From Paenibacillus sp. FSL H3-0469 (GTDB lineage Bacteria > Bacillota > Bacilli > Paenibacillales > Paenibacillaceae): DNA of 64,000 nucleotides. How positions within the stretch are numbered: position 1 is the stretch's first letter; each line of letters starts with the position of its first letter. The stretch lies in assembly GCF_038051945.1 (NCBI RefSeq), contig NZ_CP150302.1:1860001-1924000 (forward strand). The letters are read 5' to 3'. The notes under the pieces were generated by a model. That model searched no databases. It was not told where the DNA came from and saw nothing but the letters and a program-made list of their open reading frames with translations. Below, piece by piece: positions 35,597 through 45,925 of this stretch. The position numbers and the translations under genes are program-made.

Positions 35597-36310
35597 TTAG
35601 AAAATCAGCCAGCGCGGCGTGATGCCCTGCAGCCAAATCGTAATGCGAAACATCTGGTCGGTGAACAGCAGGATGCCCATGAATACCATCAGCCCGCCGC
35701 CCAGCTTCATCAGCAGGTTGGAGTATTTCAGGATTTTGCGTGCTCCGCCCAGGAAAAAAGCCAATCCGAAGAACGGCAGGGCAAAGCCGATACTATATGC
35801 CGTAATCATCGTAAACCATGTTCCCGGATCACTGGCCGATAACGCAATTATAGCTGTTAGAATGGGACCTATGCAGGGCGACCAGCCTGCCGAGAACCCG
35901 ATACCGAAGATAAAGGAGCCGAGGTACCCGGCAGGCTTCCATCTCAGCTCCAGCTTGCGTTCCCGGAGCAGAAACTGCGGCTGGAATACCCCCAGCAGGA
36001 AGAGTCCCATGACAATAATAAGAATCGCCGATAGTTGACGGATCAGATCCCGCTGCCCGTTGAAGAATTCACCGAACAACCCGGCTCCAAAGCCAAGCGT
36101 ATAGAACACTGCCGAGAAGCCCAGAATGAACGCCAGCGTATGCGAGAGAGTCCGGAGACGGACCTCTTTGCTGTTGCTGCCGTTCTTCAGCTCCTGGACC
36201 GATAAGCCGGTAATATAAGATAGATAAGAAGGATAGAGCGGCAAGCAGCAAGGCGATATAAATGACGCCACTCCGGCGGCAAAAGCGATTCCTGCATTCA
36301 GGTTGGACAC
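35597..36310 (-). CDS. ccdA: cytochrome c biogenesis protein CcdA
   Basis: CcdA carries reducing equivalents across the membrane to extracytoplasmic thioredoxin-like proteins, for cytochrome c maturation and spore cortex synthesis. The 237-aa protein has six transmembrane segments. The two redox Cys regions are at SFISPCCLPLYPSYLSYI and the later GFSAGWSPCIGPILTA. GTG 36310 lies 8 nt after AAGGAG, giving the family's usual length. It converges on splB. Confidence 0.93.
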   Translation of the reverse strand: MSNLNAGIAFAAGVASFISPCCLPLYPSYLSYITGLSVQELKNGSNSKEVRLRTLSHTLAFILGFSAVFYTLGFGAGLFGEFFNGQRDLIRQLSAILIIVMGLFLLGVFQPQFLLRERKLELRWKPAGYLGSFIFGIGFSAGWSPCIGPILTAIIALSASDPGTWFTMITAYSIGFALPFFGLAFFLGGARKILKYSNLLMKLGGGLMVFMGILLFTDQMFRITIWLQGITPRWLIF

Positions 36311-36418
36311 GGGCGCATCTCCTTCCATAGTCGGGGTCACTCGGGTCACTTCATGTAGCAACAGAACAGATACAATTATGTAGGTGGTGCAAAGGGCGGC
36401 CGGTTGTACGCTTATTTG

Positions 36419-37222
36419 TTAGGCTGGCAGCCCTTTTTTGCCGATGAGGGTTAGGGTCAATAGTGCAATTAACAGCAGAACAATCGTTGCTCCCGGAGCC
36501 AGATTCCATACTCCAGCAATGACCAGTCCGGAAGTGACAGCAATCTCGGCAATCGCCACGGACAGAATAACCGAGGACTTGAAGCTCCGGGACAGCAGCA
36601 GACTAATGGCTACAGGAATGGTCAACAGCGCAGAGACCAGCAGTGAGCCGACAATTTTGATCGCCGTACTGATCACCAAAGCCGTTAACACCGTAATCAG
36701 CATATTGAGCAGCTTCACCGGAAGTCCGCTGACACTGGCCGCATCCTCCTCGAAGCTGAGCAGGAAGAATTCCTTGAAGAATAAGGTTACGACGACCACA
36801 ACTGCAATTGTAACGATTCCCACCACGACAAGATCGGTAGTATTGAGCGTATAGATGCTGCCGAACAGATAGCTCATTACATCTGCATTATACCCTTTGC
36901 CCAGGGTGAAAAAAAGTGAGGCCAGCGCTACACCGCCCGACATGATGATCGCAATGGACAGCTCGGCGTAGCTTTTGTAGGCTTTGCGCAGCTTCTCAAT
37001 GGCAAATGAGGCCACGACTGCAAAGATCAGCCCCGCCCCCAGCGGGTAAAAGCCGGTCAGAAAGCCCAGCGCTACCCCGGCGATCGTAACATGCGCCAGC
37101 GTATCTCCGATCATGGACAGACGCCGCAGCACCAGAAAAACGCCGATCAGCGGCGCCGTAATGCCAATCATCAGCCCGCCGGCCAGCGCCCGCTGGAAAA
37201 AATCACTAAACAGGATTTCCAA
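36419..37222 (-). CDS. znuB: zinc ABC transporter permease ZnuB
   Basis: The 267-aa polytopic permease of the ABC-3 family (Zn/Mn/Fe importers) has about eight transmembrane segments and conserved GDTLAHVTIAGVALGF and GVWNLAPGATIVLL. Its partners znuC (ATPase) and znuA (binding protein) lie upstream on the same strand. A 700-bp repeat-rich gap separates it from znuC, which is unusual for this normally compact operon. Confidence 0.88.
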   Translation of the reverse strand: MEILFSDFFQRALAGGLMIGITAPLIGVFLVLRRLSMIGDTLAHVTIAGVALGFLTGFYPLGAGLIFAVVASFAIEKLRKAYKSYAELSIAIIMSGGVALASLFFTLGKGYNADVMSYLFGSIYTLNTTDLVVVGIVTIAVVVVVTLFFKEFFLLSFEEDAASVSGLPVKLLNMLITVLTALVISTAIKIVGSLLVSALLTIPVAISLLLSRSFKSSVILSVAIAEIAVTSGLVIAGVWNLAPGATIVLLLIALLTLTLIGKKGLPA

Positions 37223-37299
37223 GATGAATGTCTCCTACCTTTCAAATATAAACCTTTCATGCGAAAAGCTTTATCAAACCCTTTTTCAAACCCTTTTCG

Positions 37300-37340
37300 A
37301 TCCCTCCCAAACCCTCCCTTCCCGAAGGGAGGGCCCCAAG
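37300..37340. repeat. GC-rich hairpin in the znuC-znuB gap
   Basis: CCCTCCCTT and AAGGGAGGG (37312-37333) form a perfect stem with a 3-4 nt loop, preceded by imperfect repeats of CAAACCCTTTT. The role is unclear. It could slow or stop transcription reaching znuB. Confidence 0.6.
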
Positions 37341-37478
37341 GGCTCTGCCCTATGGACACCCGCTAAGTGCAATGGGCGTGGGAGGACCGATTTTTGCTGC
37401 TTAGGGACGTTGGTGGAAGGATCGCTTTGCCTCCCTGCGGGATACGCTTCACAGAAGACGGGATCTACTTACGTCACA

Positions 37479-37529
37479 AGATTAAGATCAAAAGACTAAG
37501 ATCAAAAGATTAAGGTCAAAAGATTAAAT
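37479..37529. repeat. 14-bp tandem repeat, 3.5 copies
   Basis: AGATTAAGATCAAA is repeated with single-base changes (AGACTAAGATCAAA, AGATTAAGGTCAAA). It lies directly before the 42-bp array in the znuC-znuB gap. Confidence 0.75.
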
Positions 37530-37530
37530 G

Positions 37531-37642
37531 ATCGTCCTATGTTGCATAATGGACGATCCAAAAACTGACTTAAGCGTCCTATGTTGTACAATGGACGATC
37601 CGAAAACTGACTTGGTCGTCCTATGTTGCACAATGGACGATC
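37531..37642. repeat. 42-bp tandem palindromic repeat, 3 copies
   Basis: Units with CGTCCTATGTTG and CAATGGACGATCC begin at 37533, 37575 and 37617, exactly 42 bp apart. Each forms the hairpin GTCC...GGAC, extended to ATCGTCC/GGACGAT in the first. The linker is AAAAACTGACTT. It is distinct in sequence and period from the 51-bp arrays. Confidence 0.85.
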
Positions 37643-37674
37643 CGGACAGCACCCCACCCCTTAATTGCAGAACG

Positions 37675-37720
37675 TACAACAGAATCTTAACTTTTGAGCG
37701 GTTAATCGGGTTCTGTTGTA
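37675..37720. repeat. inverted repeat in the znuC-znuB gap
   Basis: TACAACAGAA (37675-37684) and TTCTGTTGTA (37711-37720) form a perfect 10-bp stem with a 26-nt loop. Related words (GTACAAACTGCAACAGAACAG) recur near 37780-37800. Not recognised. Confidence 0.6.
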
Positions 37721-37923
37721 TTTCGTACAATGGATATTGGCAGAAAGGCTGGAAAAAGGCCCATTTCAAAGAATCTAATGTACAAACTGCAACAGAACAG
37801 CAAAAAGGGCAGAAATTCGGGCAATCTACTGTACAAAATACAATAGGCTGAATTTGGAGCAGTTGGATCGTTTAATGATCAGGGCAACTATCCTCTTATC
37901 AGCCAATTTCAACGATCAGGCTA

Positions 37924-38673
37924 TCAGGACAACGTATGCTGCAAATTGTCGACGGCGCAGTTCTGCGCCTCGTGTGAATGGCGGCAGTAGAAATTTATCT
38001 TACCGTTCTTCTGGACCGGCTCGCTGCCCAGGTAATTCTTCATCATGTCGATATCATGCGAGACCATCAGGAAGGTCATATGGTGATGGGCATGCATATG
38101 CATGATCAGCTCGAAGAATCCGGCCTGGGTCTCGGCGTCAATACCGACGGTAGGCTCATCCAGAATCAGCAGATCCGGATGGTTGATCAGCGCGCGGGCC
38201 AGAAAGACACGCTGCTGCTGGCCGCCGGACAGCTGGCCGACTCTTTTCTCGGCGATGTCCTGAATCCGCATGACCTCCAGCGCATCCTCACATTGCCGGT
38301 GCTGGGCCTTCGAGACCCGCCGGATCAGGTTCTTGTTGTTGTACAGACCTGACAAGACCACTTCGCGCACGGTTGCCGGGAACAGCGGGTTGAACGCATT
38401 CTTCTGCGGCACATAGCCAATCCGCTCCCAGTCCTTGAACCTCCGCACAGGCTGCCCGAATAATTTGATCTCTCCGCTGGTGGCAGGCAGCAGGCCGACG
38501 ATCATCTTAAGCAGCGTAGTCTTACCCGCACCGTTAGAACCGAGGATGCCGAGGAAATCACGTTCTTTTACCGTATAATTCAGATTTGAGATCACTTTCT
38601 GTTCCCCGTAGGAGAAGGACAAATCCTGTATTTCGATCATATGCTGATGGCAGTCCAGGGATACCGGTTGCAT
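37924..38673 (-). CDS. znuC: zinc ABC transporter ATPase ZnuC
   Basis: The 249-aa ABC ATPase has Walker A GSNGAGKTTLL, Q-loop GYVPQ, signature LSGGQQQRV and Walker B LLILDEPTVGID, with a switch His in MVSHD. ATG 38673 follows GAAAGGCGG; an internal ATG at 38640 (MIEIQDLSFSYG) lacks a binding site. The C-terminal tail carries several His and Cys (FYCRHSHEAQNC), which could bind metal. It is 33 bp downstream of znuA. Confidence 0.92.
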   Translation of the reverse strand: MQPVSLDCHQHMIEIQDLSFSYGEQKVISNLNYTVKERDFLGILGSNGAGKTTLLKMIVGLLPATSGEIKLFGQPVRRFKDWERIGYVPQKNAFNPLFPATVREVVLSGLYNNKNLIRRVSKAQHRQCEDALEVMRIQDIAEKRVGQLSGGQQQRVFLARALINHPDLLILDEPTVGIDAETQAGFFELIMHMHAHHHMTFLMVSHDIDMMKNYLGSEPVQKNGKINFYCRHSHEAQNCAVDNLQHTLS

Positions 38674-38706
38674 GTGAAGTACCGCCTTTCACTTATACTT
38701 TCCTTA

Positions 38707-39684
38707 TTATTGTAAGGCCAGAATGAGATTTTGCAAATTTTTCTCCATTAAGGTGAAATAGTTGTCCCCGTTCTTCTGCTGGGCCTCGGTCAAACCTTCT
38801 ACCGGATTCAGCACCATCGTGGACACACCGGTCTCACTTGCCAGTGTCTTAGCCAGCTTATCAGATACAAGCTCCTCGAAGAAAATATAACGGATGCCCT
38901 CTGCCTTAACCAGCGCCGCCAGCTTCACCAGATCCTGACCGCGCGGCTCAGCGTCCGGCGACAGCCCCATAATGGCATGCTGGGACAGGCCGTAGTCCCG
39001 CGCCAGATACGAGAACGCCTGATGTGATACGACAATCTCCTTGTTAGGCAGCTTGCCCAGCTCTTCAGTGAACTTCAGATCCAGTGCGTTCAGGCGGCCG
39101 GTGAGCTTTTGATAACGCTCTTCATACCCTGCGGTATGCGCAGGATCAACGGCTTGAAGACTATCCTTGATATTCTTAGCCATCACAAGCGCTGACTTCG
39201 GGCTTACCCAGGTATGCGGGTCGGTGTGCAGGCTGTCGCCATGCCCGTCTGCTTCAGCCTCTTCACCTTCATGACCGTGATCATGCCCATCGTCTTCGTC
39301 GGTTGTAATCAGCTTCACCCCTTGGCTAACCTCTACAGACTTGGTTTTACTGTCACCATCGAGGCTCTTAAGGAAATTTGGGACCCAACCTTCCAGACCG
39401 GCTCCATTATAGAGGAACAGCTGCGCCTTGGAAGTACTTATGATATCCTGGCTGCGCGGTGTCCAGTCATGCGGCTCAACCCCTACTGGAAGCAGGTTGA
39501 TTACATTGGCATCGGCGCCGCCGATTTCGGCAGTGAATTCATATATAGGATAAAAAGTAGTTATAACGTTCACTTTACCTTCAACAATGCTTCCGCTGCT
39601 CTTCGGCCCGCATGCCGCCAGCGACAGCGTAAGCAGCAGAACAGCAGCGAGCAGCAGCCCTTTTTGTAAGCTTTTAGTTACCAT
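38707..39684 (-). CDS. znuA: zinc-binding lipoprotein ZnuA
   Basis: This is a cluster A-I metal-binding lipoprotein of a high-affinity importer. The 325-aa protein has a signal peptide ending in the lipobox LAAC. Metal ligands include PHDWTP and LHTDPHTW. A His/Asp/Glu-rich loop (GHDHGHEGEEAEADGHGD) is typical of zinc-specific and not manganese-specific members. ATG 39684 follows AGGGG. It is transcribed first, then znuC and znuB, under a promoter with two Zur-like boxes. Confidence 0.94.
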   Translation of the reverse strand: MVTKSLQKGLLLAAVLLLTLSLAACGPKSSGSIVEGKVNVITTFYPIYEFTAEIGGADANVINLLPVGVEPHDWTPRSQDIISTSKAQLFLYNGAGLEGWVPNFLKSLDGDSKTKSVEVSQGVKLITTDEDDGHDHGHEGEEAEADGHGDSLHTDPHTWVSPKSALVMAKNIKDSLQAVDPAHTAGYEERYQKLTGRLNALDLKFTEELGKLPNKEIVVSHQAFSYLARDYGLSQHAIMGLSPDAEPRGQDLVKLAALVKAEGIRYIFFEELVSDKLAKTLASETGVSTMVLNPVEGLTEAQQKNGDNYFTLMEKNLQNLILALQ

Positions 39685-39704
39685 TTCTCTATCGACCCCT
39701 TAAA

Positions 39705-39754
39705 TCGTAAAATTTACTATTAGAATTATAATAGTAATGCTTACGATAAGTCAA
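39705..39754 (-). promoter_or_regulatory. znuA promoter with paired Zur-like operators
   Basis: On the minus strand TTGACT (39754-39749), an 18-bp spacer and a perfect TATAAT (39730-39725) form a strong sigma-A promoter. TAGTAATGCTTACGA (39732-39746) lies in the spacer and TCGTAAAATTTACTA (39705-39719) just downstream. Each differs by one base from the Zur half-site pattern TCGTAA-N3-TTACGA. This position predicts repression by zinc-loaded Zur. Confidence 0.8.
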
Positions 39755-39809
39755 CTCCGATCTGCATTTCGCCAGTCTGCAGGGCTTCCTGTGCACGGTT
39801 AACTCGGAG

Positions 39810-39852
39810 CAAAAAGAAGCAATCCCCGCTGCCTCTGGCCTGCGGGGATTGC
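39810..39852 (-). terminator. metS terminator
   Basis: GCAATCCCCGC and GCGGGGATTGC form an 11-bp perfect stem. On the minus strand TTCTTTTTG follows. It begins about 34 bp after the metS stop codon. Confidence 0.85.
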
Positions 39853-39885
39853 TGTACGGTCACTATACGGATGCTCTTCGCATCC

Positions 39886-41934
<2,049 letters not shown>

Positions 41935-41959
41935 TTATCCCTAATCGTCCATTTCACAC

Positions 41960-42245
41960 AAAAAACTCCCGCCCCCATTATGGGGCGAGAGTAAACTCAC
42001 GCGATACCACCCAACATTCCCCGGCTCCTCACAGAGCACAGGCTTCGTCAGTTCCTCAAGCGGAACTGTCCATTAACGCTGGAACACGCCGTGCGCTTAC
42101 GCAGACCCCGGCTTCAGGCCTTCCGCTCGAACACAGTTCCTCCCGGACCATATTCAATCTGGCATCCCATACCGGCTCCCAGCAGCCCCGGCTCTCTGTA
42201 ATGGTGTCCATATCTACTTATCCGTTCCTCGGAATATCACTTATT
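41960..42245 (-). ncRNA. T-box riboswitch leader of metS, AUG specifier
   Basis: The minus strand carries the T-box core TGGGTGGTATCGCG (about 42012-41999). It is followed by a terminator (CTCTCGCCCC/GGGGGCGGGAG and six T, 41992-41960). Upstream the stem I region contains GAATATGG, in which ATG (42151-42149) sits where a specifier codon is expected. Uncharged tRNA-Met would pair with AUG and with the T-box bulge to prevent termination. Confidence 0.92.
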
Positions 42246-42276
42246 ATTCAAAATATACCCATCCCGGCAGCCCGTG

Positions 42277-42540
42277 TCAAGTCGTATGCAGCGGCTTGTC
42301 CCCGGAGGGCTGTTCTTTGCGCGGCGGCACCGGGTCAAGGCCTCCCGGATGGAAGGGATGACAGCGGGCGATCCGCCTGGCAGCGAGCCATGAGCCCTTG
42401 AGTGGTCCATGGACCTCAATTGCCTCCAGCGCATAGGCCGAACAGGTCGGGTAGAACCGGCAGGTGGCGGGCTTGAGCGGCGAAATGAACTTGCGGTAGA
42501 CCCGGATAGGAGCCTGTACCGTTCTTCGTAAGCTAGCCAT
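42277..42540 (-). CDS. yidD: membrane protein insertion efficiency factor YidD
   Basis: The 87-aa protein has the YidD (DUF37) signature [16 protein letters not shown] and [10 protein letters not shown]. It has [20 protein letters not shown] at the C-terminal half. The family assists YidC-dependent membrane insertion. It lies 2 bp after the Fur-family gene, so they are co-transcribed, and just upstream of the metS T-box. Confidence 0.93.
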   Translation of the reverse strand: MASLRRTVQAPIRVYRKFISPLKPATCRFYPTCSAYALEAIEVHGPLKGSWLAARRIARCHPFHPGGLDPVPPRKEQPSGDKPLHTT

Positions 42541-42542
42541 AT

Positions 42543-43004
42543 TCAGCGTCCCTCTTTGCTGCGGGCGGCCCCGGCCGGCTCTTCTACTCTTCCCTGCTCA
42601 CAATCCTTGCAGTAGCCGAATACCTCGAATTTATGCTTGACCACCCGGAACTGATCCGGCGGATCGGTTAGATTCATCGGGCAGAATTGAATCGGGTACG
42701 TCTTCATACACTGCAGACAAATCATATGGTGATGATGGTGATCCTGACTGCAGCTTGCCTTGAATTTGACGCCTTCTTCAAATACAATCTGCTCCAGTAC
42801 CCCCAGTTCCTCCATAACGCGCAGGTTACGGTAGACTGTATCGAAGCTCAGCCCGCTATACTTGCGGCCCATATGCTCATATACATCCTTCGCAGACAAA
42901 TATCCCGTGTTCTCGCCGAATAATTTGGCAAGCGTCTTGCGCTGATCGGTGATTCGCAGCCCCTGCCCCGACATGGCTTCCAGGATTTGATCTGTCGACA
43001 GCAT
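42543..43004 (-). CDS. zur: Fur-family metalloregulator, probably Zur
   Basis: The product is about 153 aa with the Fur winged-helix ([32 protein letters not shown]) and a metal-binding half with a five-His run ([12 protein letters not shown]). Structural zinc motifs CLQC and CKDC are present. ATG 43004 lies 8 nt after GGGAG; longer frames start at 43019 and 43067. Fur, PerR and Zur are hard to separate by eye. The neighbouring znu genes and the Zur-like boxes at znuA favour Zur. A sigma-A promoter (TTGACG, 17 bp, CATTAT) lies at about 43050-43078. Confidence 0.82.
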   Translation of the reverse strand: MLSTDQILEAMSGQGLRITDQRKTLAKLFGENTGYLSAKDVYEHMGRKYSGLSFDTVYRNLRVMEELGVLEQIVFEEGVKFKASCSQDHHHHHMICLQCMKTYPIQFCPMNLTDPPDQFRVVKHKFEVFGYCKDCEQGRVEEPAGAARSKEGR

Positions 43005-43120
43005 TCGCTCATCTCCCATAACATAGGTCGTTTGTGTTGCACTCTCTTTATAATGCCCCAAAAGCACTGCCCCGTCAATAAAAGCGCCTGTTGCCTGCCC
43101 TCATCGGCAGACTTGCGGCA

Positions 43121-43169
43121 GAATACAAAACGGCAGCCGCCCCCTCAGGAGCGCTGCCGTTTTGTATTC
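43121..43169 (-). terminator. terminator of the large secreted protein gene
   Basis: GAATACAAAACGGCAGC and GCTGCCGTTTTGTATTC form a 17-bp perfect stem. It is located about 10 bp after the stop codon at 43179. Confidence 0.85.
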
Positions 43170-43178
43170 TAGAAGAAA

Positions 43179-45473
43179 TTATTTTTTCGCCGGAAGCGGC
43201 GTGAAGACAAAGTTAACGGGCAGGTTGCTGCCGGAAGCAACGGTGAAGACCATCTCCACACGGCTTTCGTATTCACCGGTACGGTAGACTACGGCGTTCA
43301 TGTCCGACTTATCTAATTTGCCCTTGTTCGGCAGATTTACAACCGTGCCGTTTACGAGGATGGATCCAAGGTACCCTCCCCCACGCGGGTTGAAGGTAAT
43401 CAGCGTATTGGCTGCAACACGTTCCAATACAATTTTGTACAGAACCCCGAAGTTACCGGAGTTGGAAGCTGTTGTCCCGTTCATCGGATCAATGCCGTCC
43501 AGGTTCTTGTCATTGACGTTATCGCCCAAGATCAGCTTGGACTGTGAAGAGCCCACCAGATCGGTCACATTCATGATGCGTGTAGAATCCGGATAGGTTC
43601 CCCGGTTATGCACGCCGTCTCGGTCAAGAATCGGTAGAATTGGCAGTTCAGCAAGCGGATCTTTGGACTGCTCGACCATAACCACGTTGTATAGAACAGG
43701 ATAATCACTATTCAGATCCGCACTGAGGGACATAACGTCCTTTGGCTTCATAGCCACTTTGTTCAGGTCTGTCATAATAGAAATGCTCTGTCCCGGCTGC
43801 AGGGTAATCTGCGATTGGGCAGAACCGGTAATCATGGAATTATAATATTTCTCAACCGATATCTTACCTGTATATTCCGGAGATACAACCGGACCGGCGA
43901 TCCCCAGATACTGGGTAGTAATCGTAGTAGGATACAGGTTATTGTTCGTAGCGATCACATAGAGCTTCTGTCTTGTAGACATATTGTTCATATGATGCAC
44001 AAGGAAGCGTGTGTTGCCTACAGAAGTCTCACGGTACAGTACACCTTCCGTATTAACGGTCTCCGGGCTGTTGCTGCGGATCAGGGTGTAGCCTTCGGAC
44101 GACAGCGTATACGGCAGGTTAGGGAGCGCCGGGATCATCCCGCCGTCCATACTGATGATGTCCCCAGGAATGGTGAACAGCTTTGTTACTTCATCTTGTG
44201 TATACAGTTGTTCATTGGTGATTGTAATCATCTTCTCAAAAGTACTGCTAAGACCGTGCTTATCCGTAACCGTCAGTTGAATGGACAGCGGACCCGGGGT
44301 GAAATACGCCAGGGAACGATTGTTCCAGGTAACAGTCAGCTCTTCATTCTCGGGATCATAGCTGGTATCGGTCAGGATTACCGGCTCACCCATTTTGTAT
44401 GCGTCCTTATCGGTCGTGAATTGCGCGACCGGCGGCTGATTCGGCTGCAGCACTTGGATAGTCACCGGATAAGGATCACTCCACATGTTGTTGGCATCCC
44501 GTACCGAATACATAACCGTATAGAAGCCCGGCTGATCATACATATCCCGCTTATTGTCACTCCAACGTTCTTCCACAATCGGCGTACCGTTCGGCGAAGA
44601 GCTGGAGGTCACATAAGTCACGATCGTTTCCCCGGCGTAGATTTCCTTCGGCTGAACCGTAAAGGAAGCTGTCGGCTTCGTATTCAGCGTAAGAATAACC
44701 CGCTTCTGAACATTGTCAACGGTGTAGGGAATTTTGAGTGCAGAGGTTATCGAGGTTAACGGTATCATGAAGGTGCCTTTGAACTGGTAAGCAGGACCCT
44801 TCATGGTAACCTTGGTACCATCGACTGTGTATATCTTGCTGTCTGTCTTGAACCGCATAATGCTAGTGCCCTTGGTTACAATAACTTCTTTGGTTTTGGC
44901 GTCATACGTGAAGGCAACGCCGACCATTTCCACCATTGCACGGATGGATACGTACGAGACGCCGTTCTTGACTGCCATCGGCTGATTGGCGGTGTAAGGC
45001 GTACCATTCTTGAACATCTTGTTGCTGTTCATCATCAGAATAAGCTGACCGCCACCTGCTGTAGAGGAAGTCATGCTTGGGGTTACAGGCGTGTCCGTTA
45101 ACGGAGTAGCCGTAGGCACAGCGGCATCGGTTGGAACTGTGCCGTCCACAGGAGCAGCCGTTGCCCCTGGAACCTCAGTAGCGGCCGGAGCCGGAGTCTC
45201 TGTTACTGCCGGAATCCCTTGAACCGGTGATGCTGTAGGAACAGGTGCCGGTGTTGGGGTTGGAATCACTGTACCTGCTGGCGGCTCGGTAACAAGCGGC
45301 GGCAGCGGATCTGTTGACTCGGGCTGAAGCTGTGTTACCTCAGTGCCTGCCGCTGCGGCCACATTCCCGGTTGTTGTAGTCTGTGTGCTGACAGGCGCGG
45401 CCCAAGCCGGGATGGCTGCAGCGACTTGCGACACAGCCAATACTGCCACTAAAAACATTTTTTTGAAATTCAT
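43179..45473 (-). CDS. large secreted protein with Cu-amine-oxidase-type N domain and PKD-like repeats
   Basis: The 764-aa protein has a signal peptide (about 1-26) and a long Pro/Thr/Ala-rich region (about 30-140). A copper-amine-oxidase-like domain follows (about 150-255, with YVSIRAMVEMVGVAFTYD and FMIPLTSITSALKIPYTV). Two PKD-type segments come next (PNGTPIVEERWSDNKRDMYD; PVAQFTTDKDAYKMGEPVIL). The C-terminal part (about 430-764) is of unknown fold. ATG 45473 follows AGAAGGAG; the frame upstream is chance. It is probably a cell-surface or matrix protein; the catalytic copper domain of true amine oxidases is absent. Confidence 0.8.
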   Translation of the reverse strand: MNFKKMFLVAVLAVSQVAAAIPAWAAPVSTQTTTTGNVAAAAGTEVTQLQPESTDPLPPLVTEPPAGTVIPTPTPAPVPTASPVQGIPAVTETPAPAATEVPGATAAPVDGTVPTDAAVPTATPLTDTPVTPSMTSSTAGGGQLILMMNSNKMFKNGTPYTANQPMAVKNGVSYVSIRAMVEMVGVAFTYDAKTKEVIVTKGTSIMRFKTDSKIYTVDGTKVTMKGPAYQFKGTFMIPLTSITSALKIPYTVDNVQKRVILTLNTKPTASFTVQPKEIYAGETIVTYVTSSSSPNGTPIVEERWSDNKRDMYDQPGFYTVMYSVRDANNMWSDPYPVTIQVLQPNQPPVAQFTTDKDAYKMGEPVILTDTSYDPENEELTVTWNNRSLAYFTPGPLSIQLTVTDKHGLSSTFEKMITITNEQLYTQDEVTKLFTIPGDIISMDGGMIPALPNLPYTLSSEGYTLIRSNSPETVNTEGVLYRETSVGNTRFLVHHMNNMSTRQKLYVIATNNNLYPTTITTQYLGIAGPVVSPEYTGKISVEKYYNSMITGSAQSQITLQPGQSISIMTDLNKVAMKPKDVMSLSADLNSDYPVLYNVVMVEQSKDPLAELPILPILDRDGVHNRGTYPDSTRIMNVTDLVGSSQSKLILGDNVNDKNLDGIDPMNGTTASNSGNFGVLYKIVLERVAANTLITFNPRGGGYLGSILVNGTVVNLPNKGKLDKSDMNAVVYRTGEYESRVEMVFTVASGSNLPVNFVFTPLPAKK

Positions 45474-45540
45474 TGTACGACTCCTTCTGCTCCCATTGTA
45501 GTATATAAGGCAGGTATCTTCTTGGCTTTCTCTCCACCTT

Positions 45541-45590
45541 ATATTTCCCGTAAAAACGGGAACCGCCCTCTTCAGGACGGCAGCATATTT
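45541..45590 (-). repeat. hairpins upstream of the secreted protein gene
   Basis: CCCGTAAAAACGGG is a small hairpin adjoining ACCGCCCTCTTCAGGACGGC, an imperfect inverted repeat related to the one at 52848-52871. It lies in the 5' untranslated region and may act as a leader element or be a dispersed repeat. Confidence 0.5.
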
Positions 45591-45858
45591 TGCCACGTTC
45601 ATTTTACAAAACATAGTATTAGACGCAAGGAACAACGAAAAGTTTCATTCTGTGTAAAGAAAGATCTATATAAATCCAATTATCGCCATTTTCAATGGGG
45701 TGACCCACCGATTCTATTATTCGACTGAATGCACTTAGCACATTTTTGCTTGCGATAAGTAATGGGCCTGCTGTCACCAGGAGAGTATAATAGTGTTACA
45801 GAAGGCATAAATTAGGATGATTGTTGACAAGAGATCGTGGTCGGGTCCTGATTAAAAA

Positions 45859-45906
45859 CAGAGGGCTGTCCCGCAAAGCTATGAAACGGCTTTGCGGGAC
45901 AGCCCT
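45859..45906 (-). terminator. terminator of the first sugar ABC/two-component operon
   Basis: AGGGCTGTCCCGCAAAGC and GCTTTGCGGGACAGCCCT form an 18-bp perfect stem, about 20 bp after the response-regulator stop codon. Confidence 0.9.
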
Positions 45907-45925
45907 AATTACTGGAAAAGCAGAC

